Shown piece after piece: positions 19,701 through 33,000 of a stretch of DNA of 64,000 nucleotides. The DNA is from Struthio camelus (Eukaryota > Chordata > Aves > Struthioniformes > Struthionidae). The DNA lies in NCBI RefSeq assembly GCF_040807025.1, contig NC_090967.1, forward strand, positions 4,276,001 through 4,340,000. The letters are read 5' to 3'. The notes under the pieces are model-generated. The model was given only the letters and a program-made list of their open reading frames with translations. It ran no database searches and had not been told where the DNA came from. The translations under genes were made by a program, and so were the position numbers. How positions within the stretch are numbered: position 1 is the first letter of the stretch; the number at the start of each line of letters is the position of its first letter.

Positions 19701-22700
19701 TGGAGCAGAACTACTGGGTGCCTCTGCCGAGATCTAGTTCAGGAATGACCTCTAAAATCAGAAATTGTATTTATATGAGGCTCTGCTTAACGTGGAAGGG
19801 TGATAAAACAAAGCACTCTGAGGGGGGCAGTGGAGTGTTCTTCTGTATGGAAGCTGTGCCCATCTACACTTTGTTACACAGAAATCTACATTCTGTACCT
19901 GGACCAAACATAAGCTCCTCGTGAACCTCAGACATTTGTAATGTAAAGCACCTGAAAGAGACTCGAGCTCTCAGACCCATTTAAAAGTACCCAGCTGCTG
20001 CTGCAGCAGCACATTACCCTAGGTTACAAAAGAGCTTTTTTAAGCATAAAGCTGTGGTGGGAATAGGGGAAATGTAATTTATATGTTCCTGACTTCAATT
20101 GGAAGCATATTTGTTAATCGAAAAGCTCTCTTGCCTCTTTGAAATTATTGCCTTGAGAGCAAAGGTGGGGTGGGCAATGCCTAATTTGGTCTCTAGGCAA
20201 ACAGATTCCCTGAAGAAGTGTCAGATTACCGTTAGACTTGTAGACAAAGGTGGTTTCAGCTCGACCAAATAGGTTAGGTCCATTGTGAACCAGCTAATAT
20301 CCCGTATTTGGTAACTGCATGCACAGTTTCAGACAGTTGAAGTATTCAGTTTAGCATCTGAGTTATCTACGCAAAAACAGCTTCTGCAACAGTTTTCTGG
20401 ATTGGTTTAAGGATGTCAACATGAAAGAATTCTTCTAATTTACTTAAATCATCACAATTCTCTTGGGTAGATAAGGCTTAAAACTGAGAATGATCAGATA
20501 CCTCTGTAGAAGGAATGCATATTAATATCTTTTATGCATTATATTTCAAGTAAGTAGCTAAGAAACAGAGCATTTATGGGAGCTTTGTAGTTGTAGTACC
20601 TGCTCACCTTGCTGGTAAGCATACTTTTGTGCTGGCATCTCTTTAGGTAAAGCAGAGTAAATATAGTTTTTGACAGTAATTAGTGTGCTGTAAGGAATTC
20701 TTTCTGATTTTTTTTTTTTCCCCCTCTGAATATTAGCTGTGACAGCCTGTACTTTCTGTAGATACTAAGGCTTCTGGTCTTCTCTTGGAGGCATGCCAAA
20801 GAGATCTTGTGGTACAGCTGTGGGAGCAGAAGGCCGCGTAGTCTGGGAGGTCCTGCCACTGTCAGTGTAAACAGTATTTGTTTGGTTTAGACCTTTTGAT
20901 AATACCTGCCTTGCAGCGGTGTTGCTACTCTTCAATTATGTCTAAGTAGTAAAACTCCCACTGTGTCCCCCCCACTCGCCCTCTGAAGCTCGAGTTCGGT
21001 TGCTGTGAACAGGTGGCCTTTTTTTTGCGGCTAAGGCAACTGGGTTCCCTTGACTGTGGGGCAACGCCGGCGCGTTGGGCAATCTCCAAGGAATCTCAAC
21101 AAAAGCACCCTTTCAACCTGTTGGTGCGTTCAGCTAAACAAACCGCGTTTCTATGTTAAAATGAATGCTTCTGCCATTACGAAAATTAAAGATGTAATAT
21201 GATCGATTTGCCCCTTCTCTGCGGGCCCCAGCAGGAACACGAACGCCCTTCAACCTAGTCGGAATAGTTCCCATAGCCAAGAAGGAAAAACGTGCGTTGT
21301 GTTGTGTCTTGAGGTGGACTGCTTTGGAGCCGTAGGGATGTGAACGTGGTCTCACGACAGCTCCTCAACCCTACAAAAGCATCCTGCCAGCAGCAGCTTT
21401 TCTGGTTTATCAGGGGATCTGCCTTTGGGATCCCCTGTCACTGTGATGACAATATAATCTCTATCCTGGGGGTATAAAATGCCTTGTGCAGGTTTGACCA
21501 ATAAGTATAATAGTAAGGAGTGTTATTAAAAAGGGGGTGGGGGGCACCTTGGGGCAGGGAAACTTTAAAACTGACCTCGGCATAGACCTTACTTTGCACA
21601 GCACCATCTAACCTGCAGGGTCAAGAAGTGCAGATTAGGTTGGCTTCTCAACATGAGCATCCCTTACAGTTACGCCGGGCTACAATTTTGAGTATGGCTT
21701 GCCGAGTCCTTTTGGGTTTTAGAATTTTCATGTTGTGGCTCATTCAGAGAAGTACTGATCAAGCTCAGTCTTAAAAATTGATTTCTTGCTGTTGTCAACT
21801 GTTAAAGGAAATTGATCCCAGCAGCAGTTGTACAAATCAAGGAACAGAGACTTGTGCACGGAAGAGGCATCTGGCTTGGAGAAAGGATTTTAAAGCTAAA
21901 TATATTGGACGAGTGAGTTTCAGCCTAATGTTTTTTTTCTGGCTGTTCAGCAAAGGTATGGCTAGCTGAGTAGATACCTAAGCCCACGCTTCAGCAGGTA
22001 CACTCTTATTTTCCAGAATTAAGATCCCGAAGGAAAACTGGATCATTACTCAGCTCTATCTCAGGGAGGTTTTCTCCCAGGTTTTGGAGAATGTTCCCTT
22101 GCACTTTTCTCTGAAGCATCGATTCTGTTCGCTATTGGCAACAAGATATGCATGGGCATATACTGAGCCTGTCTAGCAGTCTCGTATCTTTTGGGTTTTG
22201 TTTTCCCTTCAACTGTGTGGGTTTTGGGGGGTTTGCTTGTTTGTTTGTTTTTTGTTTTGGATTTTTTTTTTTGTCCAGATAGAGTTGGAGCGCTTTGTGT
22301 GAGTTTGCAGCAGCTTTCTATGAGCATAGTTGAGAAGTACCTCTCAGTTCTTACCTGGAAAAGATAAACTGTGTTACTCTCACAAGTGAGAAATAAAGAA
22401 ACTGGGGAGCATGTGCTGCTGCTACTCTTTTTACTTCAAATAGAAAGAAAAATAGTTGCAAACATTTTCCCTACAACTACTTAGTTAACGTTTGACTATT
22501 TTTGGATTTTCTGTAACAGTGGTTGTACAAATTGTGTAGTGTTGTTCCTATCAATAGCGGGTGCTCCCGGAGTGCTGTCTCCAAACTTATCATCGTATTC
22601 TGTACCTGATAGCGGTGGTATTTCAGTTTTATGAAGAAAGTTACAGTCCTGGAGCAGTACTTGTCCCTGGTATCGTCAGCAGCCGTTTGGTATGTGATAG

Positions 22701-25700
22701 AAGTGAATAAATTACGTATTTTGAAATTCATGATATACAGTTTTGATGCTAGAAAGCTTTGTTGGAGAGGTGATTGCAAATTTGTTGGGTAGCTGGCAGG
22801 GTTTGGCTTCCATTGCTGATGGCATCCTCTAACGGCGCTAGCTAGTTCTGTAGGCAGCGTGCTTCAAACAGCCGGCACCCTTTTTTGTAAAGGAAGAGGG
22901 AGCTTTTGCAGGGTGAACTGATATAAATGTTTAAAAAAAAAAAAAAACTTTTTGGTTTTCCTAACAAAGTTGCCTTACTTTTGTATAATTTGCCAATGGG
23001 GAGGGCAGCGTGTCTACAGGCAGTTGCTTAAGCGATGATATTAACAAGATTTCTGTTTTTTATTATTAGAAAGTGATGAATGATTCAGTCTTTAGGAAAT
23101 GCTTTACTTCCTGCTGGTTGTTTTGGTCGAGAGGTATTTGGATGGAAACTGGAATTCAATTAGAAGTGCATAAAGACATCTAAATAAAATTTTTTTTCAC
23201 TTTACAAAAACCTTTTCTGCATTTTTAAAGCTTAATTATCAATGGGAAGCATCTGTAGCCCGTGAATCAGATTGTCACCGCGTCTTTCAAGATCTTAGAG
23301 CTGCTGAGGTTTTATCCTTCCTTCATCTCACTTTTATTCATAGACAGAAAAACATATTTTCCTACTTTTCAAATTCTGATATTTTGGCTTTGAATAAGCT
23401 AGTAATTAAAGTGATGCAAAAAATTCCTATTCTTGCTAAAAAGTCAAAAAGCTGTTTTGTTACTTCCTGTTCCATGTGTTTATCCAGTGACGTTCGCCAC
23501 CAGCTCAGGGCCTTGATTTCAGTTGGAAACGCCCACTGATAATAAAAATTTGGCATCTTTGATTTCAGTAAAAGGTACTAAGCAGAAGTCTTAACATAAG
23601 TTTTCTAATTCTCAGGCTTAATTTTAACCATGTTTGTAAATGCATTTGATCTTAAAATTGTGAATTCTGGGTTTGCAGTTAACCGTTTCTGAAAGTGAGC
23701 TGCAGCAACACCCTGCCTATAAATGCATCATCATCCTCCTGTGTTTTTAAGTAATGTTCTCTCTTTGAGCTGGTTTTTGTGATGCTATTTTTATCATCTA
23801 AGCAGATCTTTTTTTTTTTTTTTTTCAGTTGTTTCCTTCCTTTCCTTCCTCTGTTCTTATGCTTTCTTTGAGTTATAGTCTTCACCTTGTGATGCCGCTT
23901 GTGTGTTCTTATGTGAAAACGTTCTTGTTGGCTCATTAATTATTTGGGGGCAGAGGCTGGGGGGGAGCAGGACCAAATCTACTGTGTATTATTAGTCTGC
24001 TGGCTAACAAAACGGGCAAGCAACAAATGAGCAATGTTGTAATCGACAGTGCATTTACCAAACCTTAGTTTATTATCATCTTAGGAGACTGTATAATGTT
24101 TGGAGTTCTCATGAAACAGTTCTTTAGCTGTATGGAAACAAATTCCAATACTACCAAACTTAGAACCATAGCTTAAACCATAAAAAAATCACCTTGTGGT
24201 TAGCAGCGCAAGAAGAACTAGATGTTATCGGTTTGCCATCAGTTTGATGCACAGTCTTTTTTCCTCTTCAGTTCCACAGAATAATGAGAAGCTTCAGGAA
24301 AGTCCGTGCATTTTTGCATTGACACCAAGACAAGTGGAGTTGATCAGAAATTCCAGGTACCTTCTCCTTGTGTATTAACAGTTTAAGAAACTGTAGCTGT
24401 GTAATTCTTCTGTGTTCCCTCTCTGTAGGGGCTTTTGTTCTCTGCATGGAAACAGCTTGTTTGAGGACATTAGCAGATAGGCTACTTCTGACATGAAGCC
24501 CACAGCTATTTTTTTGGATACAATTATACCCACCTATCTCTCTAGTTTTCGCTTCTGCTGCTCCTATAATCTTCTCTTTGAACGGTACACCTGGTCAGGA
24601 AAAATAGCATGAAATTGTTGATGAGAACTTTTTTTTATTGAGCTCACGCTGTGAATATTTGCGGATTTTTCTTTGCGTTGAAAGTTCAAAAGCTAAACAT
24701 GTAATGCTGTGTTTGCATCTGAAAGAAAGCTTCCTTCTTGAAAGGGATACTATAGTAACTACATAAACAAACATCTTGCACTGATTAGGATTTACCATGA
24801 CCTCTGTCATGACGTAACTTTTGATTCAAACAATGAATGTGTGAGAGATGTCAGTGCAGGCAGTAAAGCTTCCTCTTTTGCTGACCTGTTGCATTGGCCC
24901 TTGCTGTGAGGAAAGGACAATGATGCAGAAGAGGTCCTCCAAAACTAAGTGCAAAACCTTCATTTAAAAAAAGAAAACCCTCTAAACAGTGAATTGCACT
25001 GTTATCCTAGAATCGGGAGGAGCGGTTGTTTCTTGAAGTGCTTGATTACTGTTGTGATTTCAATAGGTCAGCAGAGGCAGTGCAGGGGAAGCTGTTTGAA
25101 GACTTAGCAGAAAGGAAATGATATACCACAGAAATCTTTTAGGTTGATGAGAGACTGCATAGGTTACATCTGATTCTCAGTTCTGTCTTTTCCCCATGTA
25201 TCTGGATTTATGAGAAAACTTTCACTGTCAGTAATATGACGTAAATACAGTAATTTCGTAGCAGAGGTTTCAATGTGTACCTTTGCTTGTCTAGAACAAT
25301 CGCTCAACGTAGGTCCATCTGCCTCCACGTCTTGTGGGTAGTACCCAAATATGTTCCATGCGGTTTCTAAAACTGCCAGAGCTCCCTTCTGTCAGCTGAA
25401 CTGAGGCTCTGCCCCATCCACCTGCCTCCCCCCCCCCAAATTAAGCTATTATATTAAAACACAGAATTGGACTCTGAGACGCTTCCAGAGGCAAAGCAAG
25501 GCTAAATTATGAATCTTATCTATTATCTTGCATCCTGTGCAGATATTAGAGTAGGTTTGTATCCGTATATCAAGCCTTCTGATAAAATACCCTTGCTCTG
25601 TGAAACGTAGCTTTTCTGAAATCAGCTGGAATCCTGTTTGTTATGAATATTACTGCTCTGAGCTAGCAATATTAACATTGCTATTGGTTCTATTGGTGCG

Positions 25701-26942
25701 GTAATACTTGGATTCCTTGGTTTGCATGAACAACTTTAGTTGAATAATTAAACAAAGAGTCTTGAAGGAACACCGCCTGATAGTCCTGGCCTTAAAACCT
25801 GGATTTTGTTGGGAGAGAGAGGAGTTAAACGCTTATAAATTTGAGGACGGATGCCATGCAGGTTAATATCTTCCCCCAAGACTTGTACTGCTTTGAAAAC
25901 CGAGAGAAAGGCTGTGGGATGATGCATTAGGAAACAAAATTTTGCAGGACTGCTGACCACTGATGTCTGCAGAGTGAATTGTACGATACAAATAAAACCG
26001 TAGAAAATATTTGTTGATTTGTTTACGTTTTTACATAAGTTTCTGTTTCTTCTCTAATCTATTAGGGAGTTGCAACCTGGTGTGAAATCGGTTCAGGTTG
26101 TGCTAAGGTAAGTCTGAGTATGGAGTTAATTAAACCCACGAGGTGCAGAAAAGGGGAGGAGGGAAGGCACTAGCAAAAGACGGTAAAAGTTTCAGTGCGG
26201 TTTTCACTAGCTACAAAGATAACTTACAGTAAGTAGTTTGATCGCAGGTTTAACGCAAGCATCTTAAATTCTACTTTCTAACCTCTTTCTCCATGTAGTG
26301 CTTCAGTTAGAGCCATAATAGAAAACGGCAGAATATCTGATTCTGCTGCCCAACTCTCAGGGCTGCATCAAATCTGGGAGAGTTGAGTAGAATTGGCTTT
26401 GGTTTGGCCAGATGAGGGAGCATGGGTTGGTGTGGTGATGGCTTGTTACTGGTAGCTGCTGATGCTCAGAGAGCTTTGAACAGGGAAAGAGCACGAGGAT
26501 ATTAAGAGATGAACCGTTTCTTTCCAGGATCTGCTACACAGACACTAGTTCTCCTCAGGAGGATCAGTACCCTCCAAACATTGCAGTGAAAGTGAATCAC
26601 AGTTACTGCTCAGTGCCGGTAAGTCAGCTCAGCCAGGAAGCATGACATTACAACTTTGGAAGGACTTGTGTAATATAAATGGAAGCTGTTTTTCCGATGA
26701 ATGCAGACAAGAAGCGAGAGTATAAAAGCATACCACTTAGTTTCAAGCTAGTTTTCTAATGGGTTAACTGTATTGTTAAACTGTTCTTGGGAAAAGATTT
26801 GCTCCCTTTCACTCTCACTCTGTGTTCGGTTTGACTGTTCGGCTCCCTTCTGCCCTCCCTCTTTGAAATTGTGGGTGAGTGGAATTTTGTGAAGCTGATG
26901 AATAGATGTTCTTCATAGTAGCAGCATCTTCAGTAAAATCCT

Positions 26943-27011
<69 letters not shown>

Positions 27012-30000
27012 CTTTCTGCCTTAGGGCTACTACCCATCAAACAAACCTGGTGTGGAACCTAAAAGGCCCTGTCGTCCCATCAACCTCACCCATCTCATGT
27101 ACTTGTCTGCAGCAACCAATCGCATCACTGTTACCTGGGGGAACTATGGAAAGGTATGTGCCGAAGGACCTCACACAGAACTGCACAAACAAGTGTAAAA
27201 GGGCAGCCTCACTCATTCTTTCCCTACCTTCTCTTATTAGAGTTATTCCGTGGGACTGTACTTAGTGCGACAGATGACCTCAGCAGAGCTGCTGCAGAGG
27301 TTGAAAACCATTGGGATCAAGCATCCAGAACTCTGCAAAGCACTTGGTGAGTACGTCTGCTTGTGAGATGACTAGAGGAGGTACACTGTAAATCTGTCAA
27401 ACTGCAGCATTCCTTAATAAACAGGGTACTAGAAATGTGCGTGGGAACAGCTGCCAAGTTTTACCAATTTCTTTCTTCCAGTTCTCTAAAAACACTTATA
27501 TTTGCACAGACTCACTAAGTGTATGTTAGTTTTGTGAAGTTACCCCAAAACTGTGTGCAAGTGCAGCGTTTTTGCAGCGCGTGTTTCTTGTGGCTCCTCA
27601 GAAGCTCTGAATCACTTAGTTGGATTTAGAATTTGTCCCCAGGTTGTCTCGTGGTGAGTACTGCTGAAGGCCAGTGTCATTCTGACGCAAAAGGCTTCAT
27701 GCCCTCACCTGAGTAATTATGAGCTGACGAACATTACCACAGCACCTCGGCCTTGACCCGCGCTATTTCCAAAGGAGATTTCTGGAGCGAGGGATCCTGG
27801 TGAAAATGTCCTGCTGCCCAACCCCCTGTGAATCCTGGGGGCTGGGAGTGGGATTTCACCACCAGCACTTTCATATGCCTTGAGAGCTGCAGAGAAGAGA
27901 TGATCCCGAGAGATGCTTGTCCTAGACCACTCAGGTAAATCATCATGGTATGAGGCAAATGTTATTGTAAGCGTGAGGGGAAAATACCTTTCCAAGACAG
28001 AGTCTGACTTGCGGCTCCCAAGAGACTGGAGGATTTCCTTCCAGTTACTTAGTGTTACTGGAGCGAGTGGTTTTAGTGTTTGGCTCTGTATAAGAGAACT
28101 AACACTGTGGACCGTGATTGTCTTTTAAAATGTGCTCTTCAGACCACTGGCAACTCTTACCGAGTGTAAGAAATGTAACTTGAAGACAAATTGTAGTTTA
28201 TAGGGGAGATGATGATAACTTCAGGCATGTCAGGTTTTCAGGTTTCTGACTGGAGAGAATCCATACTGTGGGGCACGCTGCTACTTCAGTCAAACTGTAT
28301 CTTCATGTGCATAAGGGCACTATTTCTGCAGCACATGCTGAACGCTTCTAGATCTGTATGCCAAACCAAAGAGAGCAGTCATGGCAGTCTGACCATATTA
28401 GACCACTCTGACAGTCAGCACTTATCTACTGACATAACAGAAAATTCCACTTGTTAAATATCTACCGTTCTGAGAAGTCAGAAGCATTGGCTGGGCTCCT
28501 CCTTTTGCTGTTCACAAGAACTTTAAGTGTACTGAGCAGACGCTGGGTTTTGAGTTGTCATAAACTGCCGAGGAGCCTGTCATTCTTTGCCCCGACACCC
28601 TTGGAACCAGCCTGAGCAGTATGTGCTGTTCCATGCAAAGTGAGCACTTGCAGGATAGTTTCTCAAACTGTGGGGGCAGCAGGCAGAGGTTCTGAAAGCA
28701 GCGTTCCTGCCTTTGCCAGTTGGTAACAAGTATGTGCCTCTGATTCTACCGAGTTAGATAACTGACAGCTTTGGCTGAACTTAAGGGGCAGAGATGAGTT
28801 GCATTTGGTGAGCTTAAATTTAACCAAATAGGAACACGATCCTGTTTTGTTTCCTTTGGCCTGTAACTGCTTGGAAGATGTTTGGACGTCTGAAACTGGC
28901 AAGGCCAAATACCTTGTAAACTTTGCTGTTATAGCTCTAGTCTGTTCTGGAAGTGGTTCCACATTCTGATCATTGTAATATCCCTCAGTACATACTAAAG
29001 CTACCCTTTGACTTCAGCTGCATCTCGGGGCTGACTCATCTTCCTTTGCATATGGCTTCTGTTGACTTTAGTAGGAATATTGTCTGGAAACAGAGCTGCT
29101 TATGTACATAGCTGTGAATCTAAAAGCAAGCTTAAGGCATCTTGATTCTAATCAGGTGGTCCTAGGAAAAGCCTGTTTTTCCTTCCCATGAATCACAGTA
29201 ACTGATGGACAGAGAACGCTCTTACAAAGAACTCTGCGAAAATTACGCTTGGCTGAAAAGTGTTCTAATGCGAATAAACAACACCAAATCTTGTAATCTC
29301 ACGGGAATTTCTCATCTGAGAAGTCACTCTCTAATTAGTAGCTGTATGTTGCAAAACTGCATGTGTCCTCATTGTCTGGAGACATCTTGTTATGATCTGA
29401 AAAGGTCAAAATAAATGCTTGGTTGACTTGCTCCAAAGGAAAATGGTGATGGAAGTGTCATAGGCCTTTCCAGACAGCAGTGCTAGCAGCAGCTATTCTG
29501 TAGGAGTTGTTCACTTGTGGGACCTGCACATCTGCTGCTGTTTGATTTGCCTGCAAGCCCCTCTGGCTTTTCATTCCAGGATGTGGCAGCAGCGACAGGG
29601 CTGCTTACCTCCTTTCTTCGTTTCTGGTTCTTTCCAAATACGCTGGCTCACTGCTTTTGACTGATTTTGCATGGCTGCCTTCCTGGCTTGCTCTTCTGAG
29701 TTGTCTGCCCTGGTACCTCTGGGTCTGTTTGTGGTTCCTGTGAAGCAGGCTGCTGGGATAAATGAGCTGGCCAGCACATAAGCTGGGGCGTTACAGCCCA
29801 GTAGTGTTAGAGGAGGCTTATTAATTTGATAGGGGAATGATGGGATATGGTTTCTTGCCAGTTTGACTGTGTCCTGTGTTTGCTCACTTTTGGGGGGACG
29901 ATTTCTGAATCTCAGCAGGGTGGAGGGGAGGTGACTCTGTCCTATTGCCGCTGGTCTCGGAGGGGAATAAAATCCCTCCTGCTTGTGCTAATGACAAGAT

Positions 30001-33000
30001 GAGCCTCAACCGACTTCGCTTCAGAAGTCTGTTGCCTTGAGTTAGACCTCTCTATCCACTCTTTCCCTCCCCACCAGAATGACCTCATAGCAGAAAGTCC
30101 AGGTATGTGGGTGTCAGCCTTTTCTGAAGGGTGATGATGACAAAGTTAACCCCCTGTTGGCTGCCTCAGCATAACATTAACATGAAAGAGAGAGTGAGCA
30201 GTGTGGTCTTGTCGATGTACTCCACCTATTTAGTCTATAGTTTGTAAAACAGAAGAGGAAGGGTCATCTAAGAGAGTGTTAACAGCGTAGCTAGTGATTA
30301 CCACGCACGCAGTGCTCTCTCATCCTGAGGCCTTTGAAGTCCATCCCTTCTTCGTTTGGGCATCTGCTGTTTACCTGGGAGGGCTGAGTCATTGGGAAGG
30401 GGGTTGAATGTGTGTGTTGAGCGGGAACTGTAAGAAAATGTGAGCTTCCTGGCTGACTGTTAAATACTCCAGCTGGCCTGTAGACCAGGGACTGCCTGAT
30501 CACACACGAGGTTTTCAGCTAGCTAAGCAGCACAAGCTGTGTCTCAGCCCTGGCGATGAGAAAACTCTACTGAGCTCTGCAGTCTGGCGTTCACTGTTCA
30601 GTTCAACGATGTTTTCTGCATCTAATACAACTGCTTTCTCTCTCCTGTGTCCTCTGGACTTGACTGGCAGAGGTTGTCATCTGCCGGGAAAGTGACTTGT
30701 CCACAGCCAAGGGCTGTTGGTGAGCTGCTTGACCTGTGCTGCACGTTGTTTCCAGGTTTAAGTTTGGGTCTATTACATTTTTTCCTCTCTACTCTTTTAC
30801 TGCAGTAAAAGAGAAGTTACGCTTGGACCCAGACAGTGAAATTGCTACTACGGGTGTTCGTGTGTCTCTCATCTGTCCGGTAAGTCTTTACAATGTATTT
30901 TAGTCTGTTTTGATCAGGAAACCCTATTTTGCTGTCAGGCCAGTTTTGCAGGCTAACAAACCTTTTCTTGTATGTCAGACCTTTTTTGTTTAGGAGGAGA
31001 AGTGTCTGGTGATAACCTGGGTGGGGTTTATTGCTGATCTTCTGCTCTTTGGTCCAACAGCTAGTGAAGATGCGGCTGTCTGTCCCGTGCCGGGCAGAGA
31101 CCTGTGCACATCTGCAGTGCTTTGATGCAGTCTTCTACCTACAGATGAATGAGAAAAAGCCCACGTGGATGTGCCCTGTGTGTGACAAGCCAGCACCCTA
31201 TGACCAATTAATAATTGACGGGTGAGTACCTACGCTCCTCTCTTCTCGACCCCTTTCTTCTCTCTGCTGGGTTCAGGGTCTTGTTTTTGGTCTCTGCATC
31301 TGACTGAGGTCCGCCAGAAACAAATGTTCTGCTGCTGCTGCACAATATTCTGACTTAATTGTCTTAGCGTGTTTGAGGAAGGCTTCATTGTTGGTCTGCT
31401 CTTTTCGATTCTCAGATTATGCTAAAGCATTTTGAGAGTCAAGCATTTACTGCCTCACTCTTTTCATCAGGCTGATGAACCCACACAACTAGCTGCGTTG
31501 GTTGACAGATGTCACGCTGCATGGAATAAACCCACTTTATAAGCACCCGATAAGGTGATTTTCCTTTTTGGTAGGAAATATCTTCCTGTTTTCTTGTTGA
31601 TGTGCAAGCAATTCTTGGCACATGGTGTGAGGGGGTCTTCTCTGCCAGCTCTTAAAGCAAGCATTCTGAAATATCTAGCCCTCTGAGATGGAAGTACAAA
31701 TGCAGTATTTGGATAAGATTTTGGTACAGTCTGTGCGATTGTTCCTGTACAATTTCTATGGCCATTGTGACTATCTTAGTGTTAGGGATAGGATGGGTGC
31801 CTTAGTAGGGACTATTCCCATGTTATGAATGCCTATAAAAGAAAAACAGGGGGTTGGAATCCCTTGGAGGGACACAGTTAAGAGGCTTTGGGGAGTATAT
31901 TCCAGGTTTGGGGCTTTGTGGGTCTGCCCAGGCTCCTTGCACCTCGAGTCCTGGTCCCCACAGGGGCACCCAGCAGTGGCTGCTCCCTGCTGGCCAGTTG
32001 AGCCCATGCAGCAGGAGACCCTGGGGTGCACAGGAGGGTCTGGGGGCTCCTTGCTTGGGGGGGGGGGGCACACCGGTGCCATTGTCAGGACCTGGGTTCT
32101 CCTGGCTGTCCCCAAAACAGGGCATGTCAGGAGCGAGCCAGCCTTTCGGGTAGCTCTCGGAGCAAAGAGGGTCTCTGAAGGGCAAAGCTGAGGTTTTGTC
32201 CCAGCAGCGGGTTTGGATCTGGCAGCTGTCCTGGGGCTGCTCGCTGTCCCGTAGGGGGCTGGGAGGATGGAGCCAGACCAGCATCCCAATTCTCAGTGTG
32301 CCCATCGAGGCAGCCCCTGCTGCTTCTGCATTAAGGATGTTCTATTTTTACTGTCTCAGTCTGAATTTGGCATCGTTGGAGTGGTGCTGTAAAAGTACAG
32401 GAGGGAACTGGAGCAAAGGACATCCCAAAAAGCATTTGGACCAATGTGAGGCAGGAATTGCATGCATTTCCTGAGCCATGGCAAGCGTTCTCTGGGCACG
32501 AATTGGTGGAAGGTTGCTTTAGACTAGCCACTCAACTTGTCAGCTGGTTTCGAACCTTTGGGGGGATGATGTTTCCCTTATCTCCAGACTAGAGTTGGTT
32601 TGCTGTGGCTTTTACCAAAGAGAACAGAGGGCTCACCATGAAGGAAGAGAGCTGGAGTGCTACAGTTTGGTGGTATAAGAGCACTTTGGAGGTGATGATG
32701 TTCATGCGTCTGAGGCTTGATATTGCAAAGCTTAAAAATGCAGCTATTTTTCAAGAGAATTACTCTAAAATGGAAGATCTCCCTCTCTCTGTTGCCGACC
32801 TGGCAGACAGCAGTCCTGTATGCAGACTGCAGAACTAGCTAGGCTGACGGCAGAAGCCACCTGAGGCAAGCTAGGAAGCTGGCTAGGATACTTGTTATCC
32901 CCAGAAATATGGGTTCCAGAGGCTGATCTCTAGAGAAGAGCTCAATACATTGCCTGGCTTTTGTCCAAGACTAAAGGAAGGAACGCAGAGTGAATTAATG

